The translations under genes and the position numbers were made by a program. Shown here one piece after another: positions 17,607 to 26,470 of a stretch of 64,000 nucleotides of DNA (position 1 is the stretch's first letter; each line of letters begins with the position of its first letter). The notes beneath the pieces are model-generated. The model searched no databases, had not been told where the DNA came from, and was given only the letters and a program-made list of their open reading frames with translations. The DNA lies in the NCBI RefSeq assembly GCF_000472785.1, contig NZ_AXAL01000022.1:38590-102589 (forward strand), in the 5' to 3' direction. The DNA is from Mesorhizobium loti CJ3sym. Lineage in GTDB: Bacteria; Pseudomonadota; Alphaproteobacteria; Rhizobiales; Rhizobiaceae.

Positions 17607-17744
17607 GGCGTTACCTTTTGCGTGTTTGGTGGAGCGACGTTCGGGTGCTGGACGATCAGCCGGCGCCGCCTGCGAGGTGGTGCAGCAGACTAGCCATCGG
17701 GAGGGACGTCTCTTGGACTGCCCGATTGCATTTCTGACTGGCCA

Positions 17745-19157
17745 TCACGGGCTCCAGCCATTGGGCCATTGATGCGGAAAGAACCTCTCGATCGTCGCCG
17801 CGACACGCAGGGCAATATCCTCGCGCTGAGGATGTGCCGTGACGTGCAGCCCGATCGGCAGCCCGTCGCAGGAGAGGCCGGCGGGAACACTGAGCGCCGG
17901 ACACCACGGCACCCAGTTGAAAACCGATGTCATGTCGAGGCCGCGCTTCTTGCCGTCGGGCGTGGCCGCATGGTAGCGCGCATCGTCCTCGTCGACCCCA
18001 ACGGGCGGCCGCGCCATCGTTGGGCTCAGCAGGACGTCACTGTCGCAAAACACGTCCGCCAAAGCGTCCCATTGCCTACGCCGCACAAGATCGAGCCGCC
18101 GGATCGAGACGGCATCATGCATGCGTCCTTTGGCGACGGCCTCGACCAGGCGCGGGTCGGCGAGCGGTCCAATCGCGTCGAGCGCTTCGCCGAAGAAACT
18201 GGCGAGATAAACATGCCAATGGCGGACCCAACCATCGGCGATGGAACGATCCCAATTCAACAAAGGACGGCTCACGATCGCACCTGCCGCCTCGAGATGC
18301 CTGGCTGCCTGATCGAGCCGATCGCGAATCTCGGGTTCGATCAGGAATATGCCGAGGTCATCACTGAGGGCGATCTTCAGCCCGGCCACGCCTTTGCTTG
18401 TGTCGAGATCCGGCAAGCCTGGAATGCAAGTAGTCGGATCGGCGCGCGACGGGCCACAAAGCAACGGCAGGCATGCAGCAAGATCGGCGACCGATCGTGT
18501 CAGAAGCCCATGATGCTGGATGTCGTCGACGAAGGACGGCTGGTCGTCGAGTGGGATGCGACCGGCGGCCGGCTTAATGCCGATAAGTCCCGTGCAGGAT
18601 GCCGGAATGCGCACCGAGCCTCCCATATCGGTTCCCTGGGCAACAGCCACGCATCCAGTCGCCACAGCGACGGCGGAGCCCCCTGATGATCCGCCGGCGG
18701 TATGCTCCCGGTTCCAGGGATTGCGGGTGATCCCGGTCAGGGGGCTGTCGCAGAAGCTGCTGGAGGCAAATTCCGAGAGCGTCGTTTTTCCAAGGATGAC
18801 GGCATCGGCGTTTCGAAAGCGCTCAACGATAACAGCGTCCCTTGAGGCAATGTTGTGGACGAAGGCGTGAGAACCAAACCGGTTGCCGAGGCCCGCCACC
18901 GGCGTGCAATCCTTGATCGCGACAGGAACGCCCGCGAGTAAACCAAGTGTCTCGCCGGCGGCGCGCCGGCGATCGATGTCGGCTGCCACACCGCGAGCCC
19001 CGGAGGCATCAATCTGGGCGAAGCAGTTCAGATCTGTCTGGACGCGAACGGCGCGTTCAAGTGCCGCCTCGATCACCTCAATGGCTGTGATCCGCCCCTG
19101 TTGCACGGCCTGGGCGATTTCAGTCACGGGTGACCATGGGCCCACTGGCGACGTCAT
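17745..19157 (-). CDS. amidase, amidase-signature family
   Basis: The protein of about 470 residues has the full amidase-signature triad: lysine in VPVAIKDCTPVAG, serine in TAGGSSGGSAVAVATG, and nucleophile serine in GTDMGGSVRIPAS. The family hydrolyses amides and sometimes ureas or carbamates. Starts are unclear. The ATG at 19157 gives an N-terminus that suits the family; 19169 and 19229 are in-frame alternatives and none has a strong ribosome box. It is the first gene of the minus-strand operon running down to the FAH gene, and its promoter region holds the palindrome at 19360, so it is probably controlled by the adjacent LacI-type regulator. It would start the pathway by deamidating the substrate. 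Confidence 0.87.
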   Translation of the reverse strand: MTSPVGPWSPVTEIAQAVQQGRITAIEVIEAALERAVRVQTDLNCFAQIDASGARGVAADIDRRRAAGETLGLLAGVPVAIKDCTPVAGLGNRFGSHAFVHNIASRDAVIVERFRNADAVILGKTTLSEFASSSFCDSPLTGITRNPWNREHTAGGSSGGSAVAVATGCVAVAQGTDMGGSVRIPASCTGLIGIKPAAGRIPLDDQPSFVDDIQHHGLLTRSVADLAACLPLLCGPSRADPTTCIPGLPDLDTSKGVAGLKIALSDDLGIFLIEPEIRDRLDQAARHLEAAGAIVSRPLLNWDRSIADGWVRHWHVYLASFFGEALDAIGPLADPRLVEAVAKGRMHDAVSIRRLDLVRRRQWDALADVFCDSDVLLSPTMARPPVGVDEDDARYHAATPDGKKRGLDMTSVFNWVPWCPALSVPAGLSCDGLPIGLHVTAHPQREDIALRVAATIERFFPHQWPNGWSP

Positions 19158-19359
19158 GCTTGCATCCATGAGGCGGAAGGGATCATCGCCGCGCAACCTT
19201 CGCCATACTGGTGATCGCGACGATGGCACGGACGGTCAAACGATTTGATCCGATGGCTCGCAACGACAGGGCGCGACAAATCAGGAAGACGCCTCAAAAC
19301 GGATGCTCCGATGCTCAGGGCTATTGCCACGATCAGGCAACCAGCGGTCAATTTCTACT

Positions 19360-19377
19360 TGAAGAAACGTTTCTTCA
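19360..19377. promoter_or_regulatory. LacI-type operator palindrome, site 1
   Basis: The perfect 18-bp palindrome TGAAGAAACGTTTCTTCA has the central CG typical of LacI/PurR-family operators. It lies between the amidase gene (minus strand) and the LacI-type gene (plus strand, starting at 19430). The identical 18 bp recur at 23529, and a two-mismatch variant at 22225. Confidence 0.85.
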
Positions 19378-19429
19378 CGTACTTTTATGCTCGCTCGACA
19401 CTTTGTCAAGCCCCTGTTAAGAGAAAGCC

Positions 19430-20512
19430 ATGAAGGCCCCGAGGAAACCGACAATCAGGGACGTCGCCGCCGCGGCGGGCGTGTCGCTGACGACCGTCTC
19501 CGACGCGCTGTCGGGCAAGGGGCGCTTGCCCGAGGCGACGCGCAAGAAGGTGCACGAAGTCGCCACGCAGCTCGACTATCGGCCGAGCGCCATCGCGCGG
19601 GGATTGCGCGGTCAGGGCCTGGGCTTGATCGGGATTTCGATCGCCACGGCCGAGCCGGCACACATTTCTGACGTCTGGAACTGGGCGTCGATCGCCATAC
19701 ACGCCAGCGATGCGACCTTGTCGGAAGGCTTCGCTCCGATTCTTCTGCCGCACAACGTATCGTCGCTGCACAAATTGCGCGTGCCGCTGGACGGCGTCAT
19801 CGTGGTGGATCCCATCGAAGATGACGGCGTGCTCGCGTTCTTTCGCAACAAGGAAATCCTGACTGTTACGGTCGGCTACGATCCAAACAACCAGCACGCG
19901 CCGTGGATCGACGATGACAATGAGAGGGGCATTGCAGACCTTCTCGGCCAGACGGTCATCCCCGGCGAAAAAATAGCGTTCATTACACTGGGCGCACGAA
20001 AAAGCTTTGTCGTGGACGCCCTGCGCGGCATGCAACGATGGGCTTCCGATGCGGGTTGTGATGTTCGAGAATTTCACTGCGCGACGCTTGACGACGACAG
20101 TGTCGACGAGATCCTTAGGACGGTGCGCGAACTGCACAGCGATGTGATCGTGACCCAGAACGATCGCGTTGCCGTCAAGGTCCTGGCTCGCCTTCAGTCG
20201 CTGGGTATCGGCGTGCCGGCCGAGGTTCGCGTAGTTTCGGTCACCGATGCGCCAGCCCTACAAAATACGGAGCCGACAATAACCGCTCTGCGCCAACACC
20301 CAGGCCCGCTTGGCCAACTGGCGGTCAAGGTCCTGTTCGACCTCATTCGCGGCATTGAAACGAAAGACTGCCAGTTCCTGCCGCTCGAGGTCGTCCTGCG
20401 GGGCTCGGCCCCAGATGTTGGTCATCGCGCCGCGGCAGAGCCTGCACGCTTGCGTTCGATGGCGTCGCCCTCGGCCACGACCAAAGCGGTCCTGACGTCG
20501 AAACCATCCTGA
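19430..20512 (+). CDS. LacI-family transcriptional regulator
   Basis: The 360-residue protein has a textbook LacI helix-turn-helix and hinge at residues 7-55: TIRDVAAAAGVSLTTVSDAL, then PEATRKKVHEVATQLDYRPS. A periplasmic-binding-like effector domain follows (GLGLIGISIATAEP, LDGVIVVDP, IVTQNDRVAVKVLARLQSLG, ITALRQHPGPLGQLAVKVL). The effector domain is of the PurR/LacI type, but the ligand cannot be told. Identical or near-identical palindromes lie in front of it and in front of two other transcription units, so it should be an autoregulated local repressor of the 14-29 kb catabolic genes. It ends six bases from a convergent SnoaL-like gene. Confidence 0.92.
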   Translation: MKAPRKPTIRDVAAAAGVSLTTVSDALSGKGRLPEATRKKVHEVATQLDYRPSAIARGLRGQGLGLIGISIATAEPAHISDVWNWASIAIHASDATLSEGFAPILLPHNVSSLHKLRVPLDGVIVVDPIEDDGVLAFFRNKEILTVTVGYDPNNQHAPWIDDDNERGIADLLGQTVIPGEKIAFITLGARKSFVVDALRGMQRWASDAGCDVREFHCATLDDDSVDEILRTVRELHSDVIVTQNDRVAVKVLARLQSLGIGVPAEVRVVSVTDAPALQNTEPTITALRQHPGPLGQLAVKVLFDLIRGIETKDCQFLPLEVVLRGSAPDVGHRAAAEPARLRSMASPSATTKAVLTSKPS

Positions 20513-20518
20513 ACAGGC

Positions 20519-20896
20519 CTACGCCGGCACGTTCTTGCGCAACGTATCCTTGTGGCAGATGCGTCCGTCGCGAAACCGCAACAGATCCACGCCCCGCGCT
20601 TCAATGGCTTGTCCCCCGGCCTTGGTTCCCCGGAACGTCCAGGTGGTGAAACCCTGATCCCCACAAACAAAATGCTCAGCATCGGCCCAGCAGGCATCCG
20701 GAAAGGCCTGCCATATCGCGGCAAAGGCTTTTCCCAATTTTTCGTGTCCGACATGGCGGTCACCCGATGGCGCTTTTCCCGCGGCCGCATCGTAGATGCA
20801 GTCTTGTGTCATAAGCGCGAGCAGTGCGTCAACGTCATGGGCGTTCCAGGCTGCCGCATGCGCCTTCATCAGCTGGATTGCGTCATCCTCGTTCAT
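20519..20896 (-). CDS. SnoaL/NTF2-like protein
   Basis: The 125-residue protein has the NTF2-like cone fold of the SnoaL group: AIQLMKAHAAAWNAHDVDAL, LALMTQDCIYDAA, GHEKLGKAFAAIWQAFPD, and ARGVDLLRFRDGRICH. Relatives include polyketide cyclases, ketosteroid isomerase-like enzymes and many of unknown role. It is the downstream partner of the PLP decarboxylase gene (38 bases apart, same strand), so it is probably part of the LacI-controlled regulon. Its chemical role is unknown. Confidence 0.82.
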   Translation of the reverse strand: MNEDDAIQLMKAHAAAWNAHDVDALLALMTQDCIYDAAAGKAPSGDRHVGHEKLGKAFAAIWQAFPDACWADAEHFVCGDQGFTTWTFRGTKAGGQAIEARGVDLLRFRDGRICHKDTLRKNVPA

Positions 20897-20934
20897 CAGT
20901 TCACTCCATCAAGGGGTTGGGCCGGGCCGGGCGG

Positions 20935-22158
20935 TCAATGCAACTGCTGTTCGCGCAGTTCGGCGACGCAGTCGCGGACACCTTGCAGATAGGCGCCGAC
21001 GACCGGAGCCTGATGCATGGTGATCATACCCATGTGGATCGCTTCGGGACGAGCCATCGGCCGCACAAACCAGCCCCGCATAGTCATCGCCGCGGCGACT
21101 GCGCCTATGGGATATTCGGGAACGCGCCACGCCAGGATCGGTAGGTCTGGAGTGCACACCAGTTCGACCCCGTCGATCGCCTGTAGCCCGCATTCAAGTT
21201 TCCGACTGGCTTCCAGGATCTCGCGGGCAATCCTGGTGTAGCCATCGCGGCCGAGATAGCGCATCACCGCCCATGCGGCAGCGATGGGCCCAGCCGATCG
21301 TGTTCCGGCCAGTCCGGTTGAGCCATAAGAGCCGATCGGCCAGTCGTCGAACTCAAACGCATAGGAGGCCCGCCAGCAGCGATGGCGAAACAGAGCCGCC
21401 GATGCTCCTTTGGCTCCGAAACCGTATTTGTGGATATCGGCCGAGATGGAGCGGACGCCCTCAATGGTAAAATCGAAGGCCGGAACGGCAACGCCGGCCA
21501 GCCTGGCGAACGGCGCGATGAGGGCGCCGATGCAGGCATCGACATGCATCCAGAGATTATGGCGAAGGGCGAGGGCGGCAATGTCCCCAATCGGGTCCAC
21601 AACCCCGTGGGCGAATTGCGGGGCGGACCCGGCAACCATGACAGTTCTCGGACAGATCTGCGCCTGCATCGCTTCGACATCGGCCCGATAATCCGCACGC
21701 AGGGGCGTGCGCACGACCTCAAGACCCAGAATGGCACCGGCTTTTTCAAAAGCAGGGTGAGCGCTTTGAGGAACCAGTACCTTCGGCACCGCCAGATCGG
21801 GGCGGCGCGCCCTTGCCCAGTCTCGGGCCGCCTTGAGCGACATTAAGATGCTTTCACTGCCGCTGGCCGTGAAGCAGCCGTCCGCAAACGGTCCGCCGCC
21901 AACGAGGCTCAAGAGCCATTCAAGCACATCGGATTGCAGTTTCGCCACGCTCGGGAAAGCCGCCACGCCATGGGCGTTCTCGGAGTAAAAGAGATCAGCG
22001 GCACTGCGCGCGACGGCCAGGACATCGTCGCCGCCGAACTGCACGTAGAGGTTTGTTCGACCCGAGTGCCAGTCGACGTCTTGCGATTTGGACTCTCGCA
22101 GCTCTTCCATCACCGCATCTGCCGTAGAACCGGCCTGCGGAAAGCTCGATCTGGACAT
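20935..22158 (-). CDS. group II PLP-dependent decarboxylase/lyase family
   Basis: The 407-residue member of the group II decarboxylase superfamily shows FTASGSESILMSLKAARDWA, VPQSAHPAFEKAGAILGLEV, WMHVDACIGALIAPFA and the PLP lysine in SADIHKYGFGAKGASA. The DIHKYG and YGS(T)GLAGTRSAGPIAAAW motifs resemble the sphingosine-1-phosphate lyase/tyrosine decarboxylase branch. It could act as an amino acid decarboxylase or as a C-C lyase on an amino alcohol. The ATG at 22158 has GAGAGGAG at good spacing; the longer frame upstream would cross the operator. It is divergent from the ABC importer, with palindrome site 2 between them. Confidence 0.86.
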   Translation of the reverse strand: MSRSSFPQAGSTADAVMEELRESKSQDVDWHSGRTNLYVQFGGDDVLAVARSAADLFYSENAHGVAAFPSVAKLQSDVLEWLLSLVGGGPFADGCFTASGSESILMSLKAARDWARARRPDLAVPKVLVPQSAHPAFEKAGAILGLEVVRTPLRADYRADVEAMQAQICPRTVMVAGSAPQFAHGVVDPIGDIAALALRHNLWMHVDACIGALIAPFARLAGVAVPAFDFTIEGVRSISADIHKYGFGAKGASAALFRHRCWRASYAFEFDDWPIGSYGSTGLAGTRSAGPIAAAWAVMRYLGRDGYTRIAREILEASRKLECGLQAIDGVELVCTPDLPILAWRVPEYPIGAVAAAMTMRGWFVRPMARPEAIHMGMITMHQAPVVGAYLQGVRDCVAELREQQLH

Positions 22159-22224
22159 GCAACTCCTCTCTTGGACGCAAAACATTGGACCCACGCAAAT
22201 CGGGTCTGGACAGAGATTATAGCT

Positions 22225-22242
22225 TGAAGTAACGTTTCTGCA
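22225..22242. promoter_or_regulatory. LacI-type operator palindrome, site 2 (imperfect)
   Basis: TGAAGTAACGTTTCTGCA differs from site 1 at two positions, one in each half. It lies 67 bp upstream of the decarboxylase start and 150 bp upstream of the ABC ATPase start, so it can serve one or both divergent promoters. Confidence 0.75.
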
Positions 22243-22391
22243 AGGCGATTTTGGCGTGTTCTCGCCTCGAGCGACTTTCTGAGCGCTGCTAGGATGACGA
22301 GGCAAACGCCAGTGGCCTGTGCTCGCAGTGCTAAAGACCGCGACCGCGAAGGTAAGAGTGAAGCGCACAGTAGGCATCCAAGGGAAACAAG

Positions 22392-23489
22392 ATGACTTCA
22401 CCGACACTCAAGGCAGCCGAAGTCGAGTTCATCGGAGTTTCGAAGCGATATGGCTTCGGTCCGATCGCTATTGACAAGCTCGACCTGACGGTTCGGCCGG
22501 GCGAGTTTCTCACACTGCTTGGGCCTAGCGGCTCCGGCAAGACGACGGCTTTGAACCTGCTTGCCGGGTTCCAGATGCCGACATCAGGCCAGATCCTGAT
22601 CGACGGAGCGGACATCAGCGCCTTGCCAGCTTACAAGCGCAACATTGGCGTGGTGTTTCAGCACTACGCACTGTTCCCGCACATGACGGTGCGCGAGAAC
22701 GTTGGATACCCCCTCAAGCAGCGCCGGGTTGCCAAGGACGAGCTGCGACGCCGTGTCGACGAAGCGTTGCGCATGGTTGCTATCGAGGCGTTTGCCGACA
22801 GGCTGCCGCGTCAACTCTCCGGTGGCCAGCAGCAACGCGTTGCCGTCGCCAGGGCATTCGTCTTCCAGCCCCGGCTCTTGCTTATGGACGAACCGTTGGG
22901 CGCCCTTGACAGGAAGCTCAGGGAATCGGTTCAACTCGAGCTCAAGCGCATACATCGCGAGCTCGGCGTGACGGTGGTGTTCGTCACCCACGACCAGGAA
23001 GAGGCGCTTGTCATGTCCGACAGGGTCGCCGTCTTCGACGCGGGAAAAATCCAGCAGGTCGGAACCGCAAGCGAGCTGTACGATGCGCCCCTGACCAAGT
23101 TTGTCGCACAGTTTCTTGGTGAATCGAACTGTTGGGTCGGCGATGTAACGCACCAATCGTCCGATCGCAGCACGGTGTCGGGACCAGGCTGGACCGTTAA
23201 AGGCACGAGGATCGAACAGACACCAAGTTCAGGCCGGGCTGCCGTGGTCGTTCGTCCTGAGCGTTGTAGCCTCGTTGCCCGCGGTGACGCGCCGGCGGGC
23301 TGGAATGAAATTCCCGGCCTCATTCGCGACATCGTCTATCTCGGCTCGCTGCGCAAAGTCGTCATCGATCTGGAAGCCGGCGGCACCGCGGTGGTCTCGT
23401 CGCGGCCCGAGACCGAGTTTCCCCTCAATCGCGCTGTCAGTGTCGCCTTTCCGATCTCATCCGCACGGACGCTGCCGGCTGCGGAATAG
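22392..23489 (+). CDS. ABC transporter ATP-binding protein, spermidine/putrescine (PotA) type
   Basis: The 365-residue ATPase energises the importer encoded next to it. The nucleotide domain has Walker A GPSGSGKTT, Q-loop VVFQHYALFPHMTV, signature LSGGQQQRVAVARA, Walker B LLLMDEPLGALD and switch histidine FVTHDQEEAL. The last 120 residues form a TOBE-type regulatory domain (VVVRPERCSL). The ATG at 22392 is the first of a plus-strand run of seven genes, although a second palindrome lies between this gene and the next. The transport class covers polyamines and other cations or organic acids, so substrate is open. Confidence 0.9.
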   Translation: MTSPTLKAAEVEFIGVSKRYGFGPIAIDKLDLTVRPGEFLTLLGPSGSGKTTALNLLAGFQMPTSGQILIDGADISALPAYKRNIGVVFQHYALFPHMTVRENVGYPLKQRRVAKDELRRRVDEALRMVAIEAFADRLPRQLSGGQQQRVAVARAFVFQPRLLLMDEPLGALDRKLRESVQLELKRIHRELGVTVVFVTHDQEEALVMSDRVAVFDAGKIQQVGTASELYDAPLTKFVAQFLGESNCWVGDVTHQSSDRSTVSGPGWTVKGTRIEQTPSSGRAAVVVRPERCSLVARGDAPAGWNEIPGLIRDIVYLGSLRKVVIDLEAGGTAVVSSRPETEFPLNRAVSVAFPISSARTLPAAE

Positions 23490-23528
23490 AGCATTGACAG
23501 ATGTCGCGCCATGCCGCATTTTCTGCCA

Positions 23529-23546
23529 TGAAGAAACGTTTCTTCA
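23529..23546. promoter_or_regulatory. LacI-type operator palindrome, site 3
   Basis: This is the same perfect 18-bp palindrome as site 1 (TGAAGAAACGTTTCTTCA). It sits in the 107-bp gap between the ATPase and binding-protein genes, 50 bp upstream of the latter's ATG. That marks an internal regulated promoter for the rest of the operon. Confidence 0.85.
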
Positions 23547-23596
23547 ATGTATTTATTGCAGTCTTTGGCCAAAGAATCAAGAATAGGGGAAATGAA

Positions 23597-24634
23597 ATGG
23601 GAACTTCGAACAAGCGCCAAACGCTAGCCTTGGCGACCGTCGCACTGATTTGCCTGTCGAGCGCTGCGGGTGCGCAGTCGGCACCTGATCTGAAAGGCAA
23701 GAGCTTTGTCTTCGCCGGCTTCGGTGGCGATCTGCAGAAGAACCAGGACGCAGCCTGGCTGCAGCCATTCGCCGCCGCGACCGGTGTCACTGTCCAGCAG
23801 ACAGACTCGCCAGATCTGGCGACACTCAAGACACAGCAAGAGGCCCAAAATGTCGGCGTCGACGTCGTAGAGATCGAGTCGAGCACGGTCGATGCGAATT
23901 GTGGCACTGTCTTTGCAAAAGCCGATATCGACCGGTCGCAGCTCGATCGGGCATACGACACGAACAAGTGTGGCGTCCCTGTCGTCAAATTCTCCTACGT
24001 GCTAGCCTACAACGCCAAGAAGTATACGAGCCCGCCGACGAGCGTCGCCGATTTCTTCGACACGGCCAAATTTCCGGGACCGCGCGCGGTCAATTCGCAA
24101 AGCAATTCGGGTCTCCTCGAGACCGCCTTGCTGGCGGATGGCATTGACAAGGCAAAGATCTATCCGATCGATCTTGAGCGCGCGATTGCCAAGATCAAAA
24201 GCGCAAAGGACTCGCTGGTTACGGTCGCAACCTTCGCCTTGATTCAAGACGGCCTTGCCAATGGCGAATACGACATGGCGCTGTTGCCCAACGGGCGTGC
24301 GCTGAATGCCTCGAAGACCAATCCCGATATCAAGGCGGTCTTCCAGGGTGCGGTCACGCTCTACGACAATCTTGCTATTCCAAGCGGCGCAAAGAACGTC
24401 GAAGCCGCGACCGCCTTTCTTCAATATACCGCCATGCACAAGACGCAGGTCGCACTCGCCGAACGGTTTCCCTATGGCATGGGCACCACCGGTGCGCCGC
24501 CCAAGCTTGACGATCAGGCAAAGGCCTTCTTTCCCGATAACTTCAGCGATCAGCTGCTGTTACAGGACGCGAAGTGGTGGAGTGATAACGATGCGATCGT
24601 CAAGGATCGTTTGACGACCCTGTTCTCGCAGTAA
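23597..24634 (+). CDS. ABC transporter periplasmic binding protein, PotD-like
   Basis: The 345-residue protein has a cleavable signal peptide (RQTLALATVALICLSSAAGA then QSAP). It is a family 1 or polyamine-type binding protein: GKSFVFAGFGGDLQKNQDAAW, then VVEIESSTVDANC, then VKFSYVLAYNAKKY, then FPGPRAVNSQSNSGLLETAL. The ATG at 23597 with GGGGA upstream is chosen over the frame opening at 23501, which would run across the operator. It is the first gene behind the internal operator, followed by two permeases. The fold and VKFSYVLAYN motif suit polyamine-like or amino-compound ligands. Confidence 0.88.
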   Translation: MGTSNKRQTLALATVALICLSSAAGAQSAPDLKGKSFVFAGFGGDLQKNQDAAWLQPFAAATGVTVQQTDSPDLATLKTQQEAQNVGVDVVEIESSTVDANCGTVFAKADIDRSQLDRAYDTNKCGVPVVKFSYVLAYNAKKYTSPPTSVADFFDTAKFPGPRAVNSQSNSGLLETALLADGIDKAKIYPIDLERAIAKIKSAKDSLVTVATFALIQDGLANGEYDMALLPNGRALNASKTNPDIKAVFQGAVTLYDNLAIPSGAKNVEAATAFLQYTAMHKTQVALAERFPYGMGTTGAPPKLDDQAKAFFPDNFSDQLLLQDAKWWSDNDAIVKDRLTTLFSQ

Positions 24635-24655
24635 CAAACCCGGGCCAAGAGCGTC

Positions 24656-25549
24656 ATGTCGGTATCCAGCGGCATTACAGGCAAGCAAACGGGCGCGGTC
24701 TCGCGCCCGTTCCTCGCGCGCCTCGATCAATGGTGGCTTCTGGCCCTGCCGGTGTTTCTGTTTCTCGCCGTCTTCTTCCTCTACCCGACATCGATCATCC
24801 TGTTGCGCACATTTACCGAGTTCGACGCGCCGCAGAGTGGGGGGCTGGACAATCTGGCCTGGTTCCTCGGTGGCGAAGCCAACCGGACCATCCTCTTTCG
24901 CACCATCCTGGTGGCCGCCGTGAGCACAATCCTGACCAGCCTCATTGCCTTCCCATACGCCTATCTGATGACCGTGGTCAGTGCCCGCACGCGCACCGTC
25001 ATGCTGGGAGCCGTTCTGATCTCGATGTTCTTTGGCATCCTGCTGCGCAACTTCTCATGGGTTGTCATGCTGCAATACCAGGGTTCATTGAACGATGTTC
25101 TGGTGGCCCTAGGTCTGAACCGGATCCGTTTTCTAGGTACGATGCCCGCAGTGCTTATGGGTATGACGCACATCTTGTTTCCGTTCATGCTACTGCCGCT
25201 TTACGCGGTTCTGCGCGGGATTGACCGGCGGCTGGTGCTGGCTGCTCAAAGCCTCGGCGCGACACCGAGCCGTGCCTTCTGGCAGGTGTACGTCCCTCTC
25301 TCCACCCCGGGCTTTGTGGCGGGTTCGATGCTGGTCTTCGTCCTTGCCCTCGGCTTCTTTGTCACGCCCGCTCTGCTCGGCTCACAGCAACAGTCCCTTC
25401 TCTCGCAACTTATGTTCACCCAATTCGACAAGACAGCAGCGTTTGGGCGCGCCGGAGCAATGGCGCTTGTCTTGATGATCGCCGCGACAGTCTTCGTCGT
25501 GCTCGGCAATGCGATCTCGCGGACCAGCCGCGCCTATGAGGCGTCATGA
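24656..25549 (+). CDS. ABC transporter permease, PotB-like
   Basis: The 297-residue membrane protein has about six hydrophobic helices, including WWLLALPVFLFLAVFFLYPT near the start. The ATPase-contact loop LVLAAQSLGATPSRAFWQVY is of the PotB type. It pairs with the next gene to form the inner membrane channel; the two overlap by four bases (ATGA), which suggests translational coupling and equal amounts. Confidence 0.9.
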   Translation: MSVSSGITGKQTGAVSRPFLARLDQWWLLALPVFLFLAVFFLYPTSIILLRTFTEFDAPQSGGLDNLAWFLGGEANRTILFRTILVAAVSTILTSLIAFPYAYLMTVVSARTRTVMLGAVLISMFFGILLRNFSWVVMLQYQGSLNDVLVALGLNRIRFLGTMPAVLMGMTHILFPFMLLPLYAVLRGIDRRLVLAAQSLGATPSRAFWQVYVPLSTPGFVAGSMLVFVLALGFFVTPALLGSQQQSLLSQLMFTQFDKTAAFGRAGAMALVLMIAATVFVVLGNAISRTSRAYEAS

Positions 25550-26367
25550 TGCATGACAACGTTGACGCAGGCCGAGGGTCAAGGGTCATCCTGCCGCTTG
25601 TCTGCATTCTGATCGGGATTTGGCTGGTCCTGCCCCTGGCAATCATCGTGCCCATCAGTTTCAGCGGGGAAGACAGTTTTGCCTTTCCGCCACGCAGCTG
25701 GACAATGCGGCGCTATCTCGAGTTGGCGGACCCGGTCTGGACCGGCGCTTTTTTCAACAGCGTCGTAATCGGCATCATCGTCGCCGCGATTTCCGCCGTT
25801 TTGGGAACGCTCGCCGCCTTCGCGATCGCTCGCAGCCAGTCACGGCTGATTTCGTTCCTGCGCATCCTTGTGCTGGCGCCGCAGATCGTTCCGGTCATTG
25901 TCGTTGGCCTTGGCGTTTACCTCGTCTTCCTGCGCTGGCACCTGAACGGCACAATGACAGGATTTGTGCTGGCGCATTCGGCTATGGCGCTGCCCTTCTT
26001 CGTCATCCCTGTGGTCGCCTCGCTGCAGACCTTCGATCGTTCGCTCGAACGTGCTTCCGCGAGCCTGGGGGCCGGACCGCTCGCAACATTTTTCCAGGTC
26101 ACGTTTCCAATCATCCGTCCTGCAGTCTTGAGCGGCATGTTTCTCGCCTTCCTAGCCTCCTTCGACGAGTTGGTGCTGGCCCTCTTCCTCCAATCGCCAA
26201 CCTTCCTGACGTTGCCTGTTCTGTTGTACCGCCGCACCACCGACACGATCGATCCGACGGTAGCCGCGGTCGCCACCGTCGAACTGCTTTTCGTCACCAC
26301 GTGCGTGGTCGCAGCTCTTCTGCTGCAGTCACGCCGTCTCGGTCGTGAAGCCATCCGAAACGAATGA
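25546..26367 (+). CDS. ABC transporter permease, PotC-like
   Basis: The 273-residue second permease has an N-terminal helix (VCILIGIWLVLPLAIIVPIS) and the EAA loop LERASASLGAGPLATFFQVT. The start overlaps the PotB-like stop as ATGA; two in-tandem ATG codons occur (25546 and 25549 region), the first being the coupled one. The M24 peptidase gene follows after about 100 bases. Confidence 0.9.
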   Translation: MMHDNVDAGRGSRVILPLVCILIGIWLVLPLAIIVPISFSGEDSFAFPPRSWTMRRYLELADPVWTGAFFNSVVIGIIVAAISAVLGTLAAFAIARSQSRLISFLRILVLAPQIVPVIVVGLGVYLVFLRWHLNGTMTGFVLAHSAMALPFFVIPVVASLQTFDRSLERASASLGAGPLATFFQVTFPIIRPAVLSGMFLAFLASFDELVLALFLQSPTFLTLPVLLYRRTTDTIDPTVAAVATVELLFVTTCVVAALLLQSRRLGREAIRNE

Positions 26368-26470
26368 GCAGGAAGGCCGTTTGAACCGGCCGGCCTTGGG
26401 TGTGCCGCGACACTGGGTATGCCCGGACGCTGAGGGTATCGGCATGATCATAAAAACTGGAAGTCCGCCA

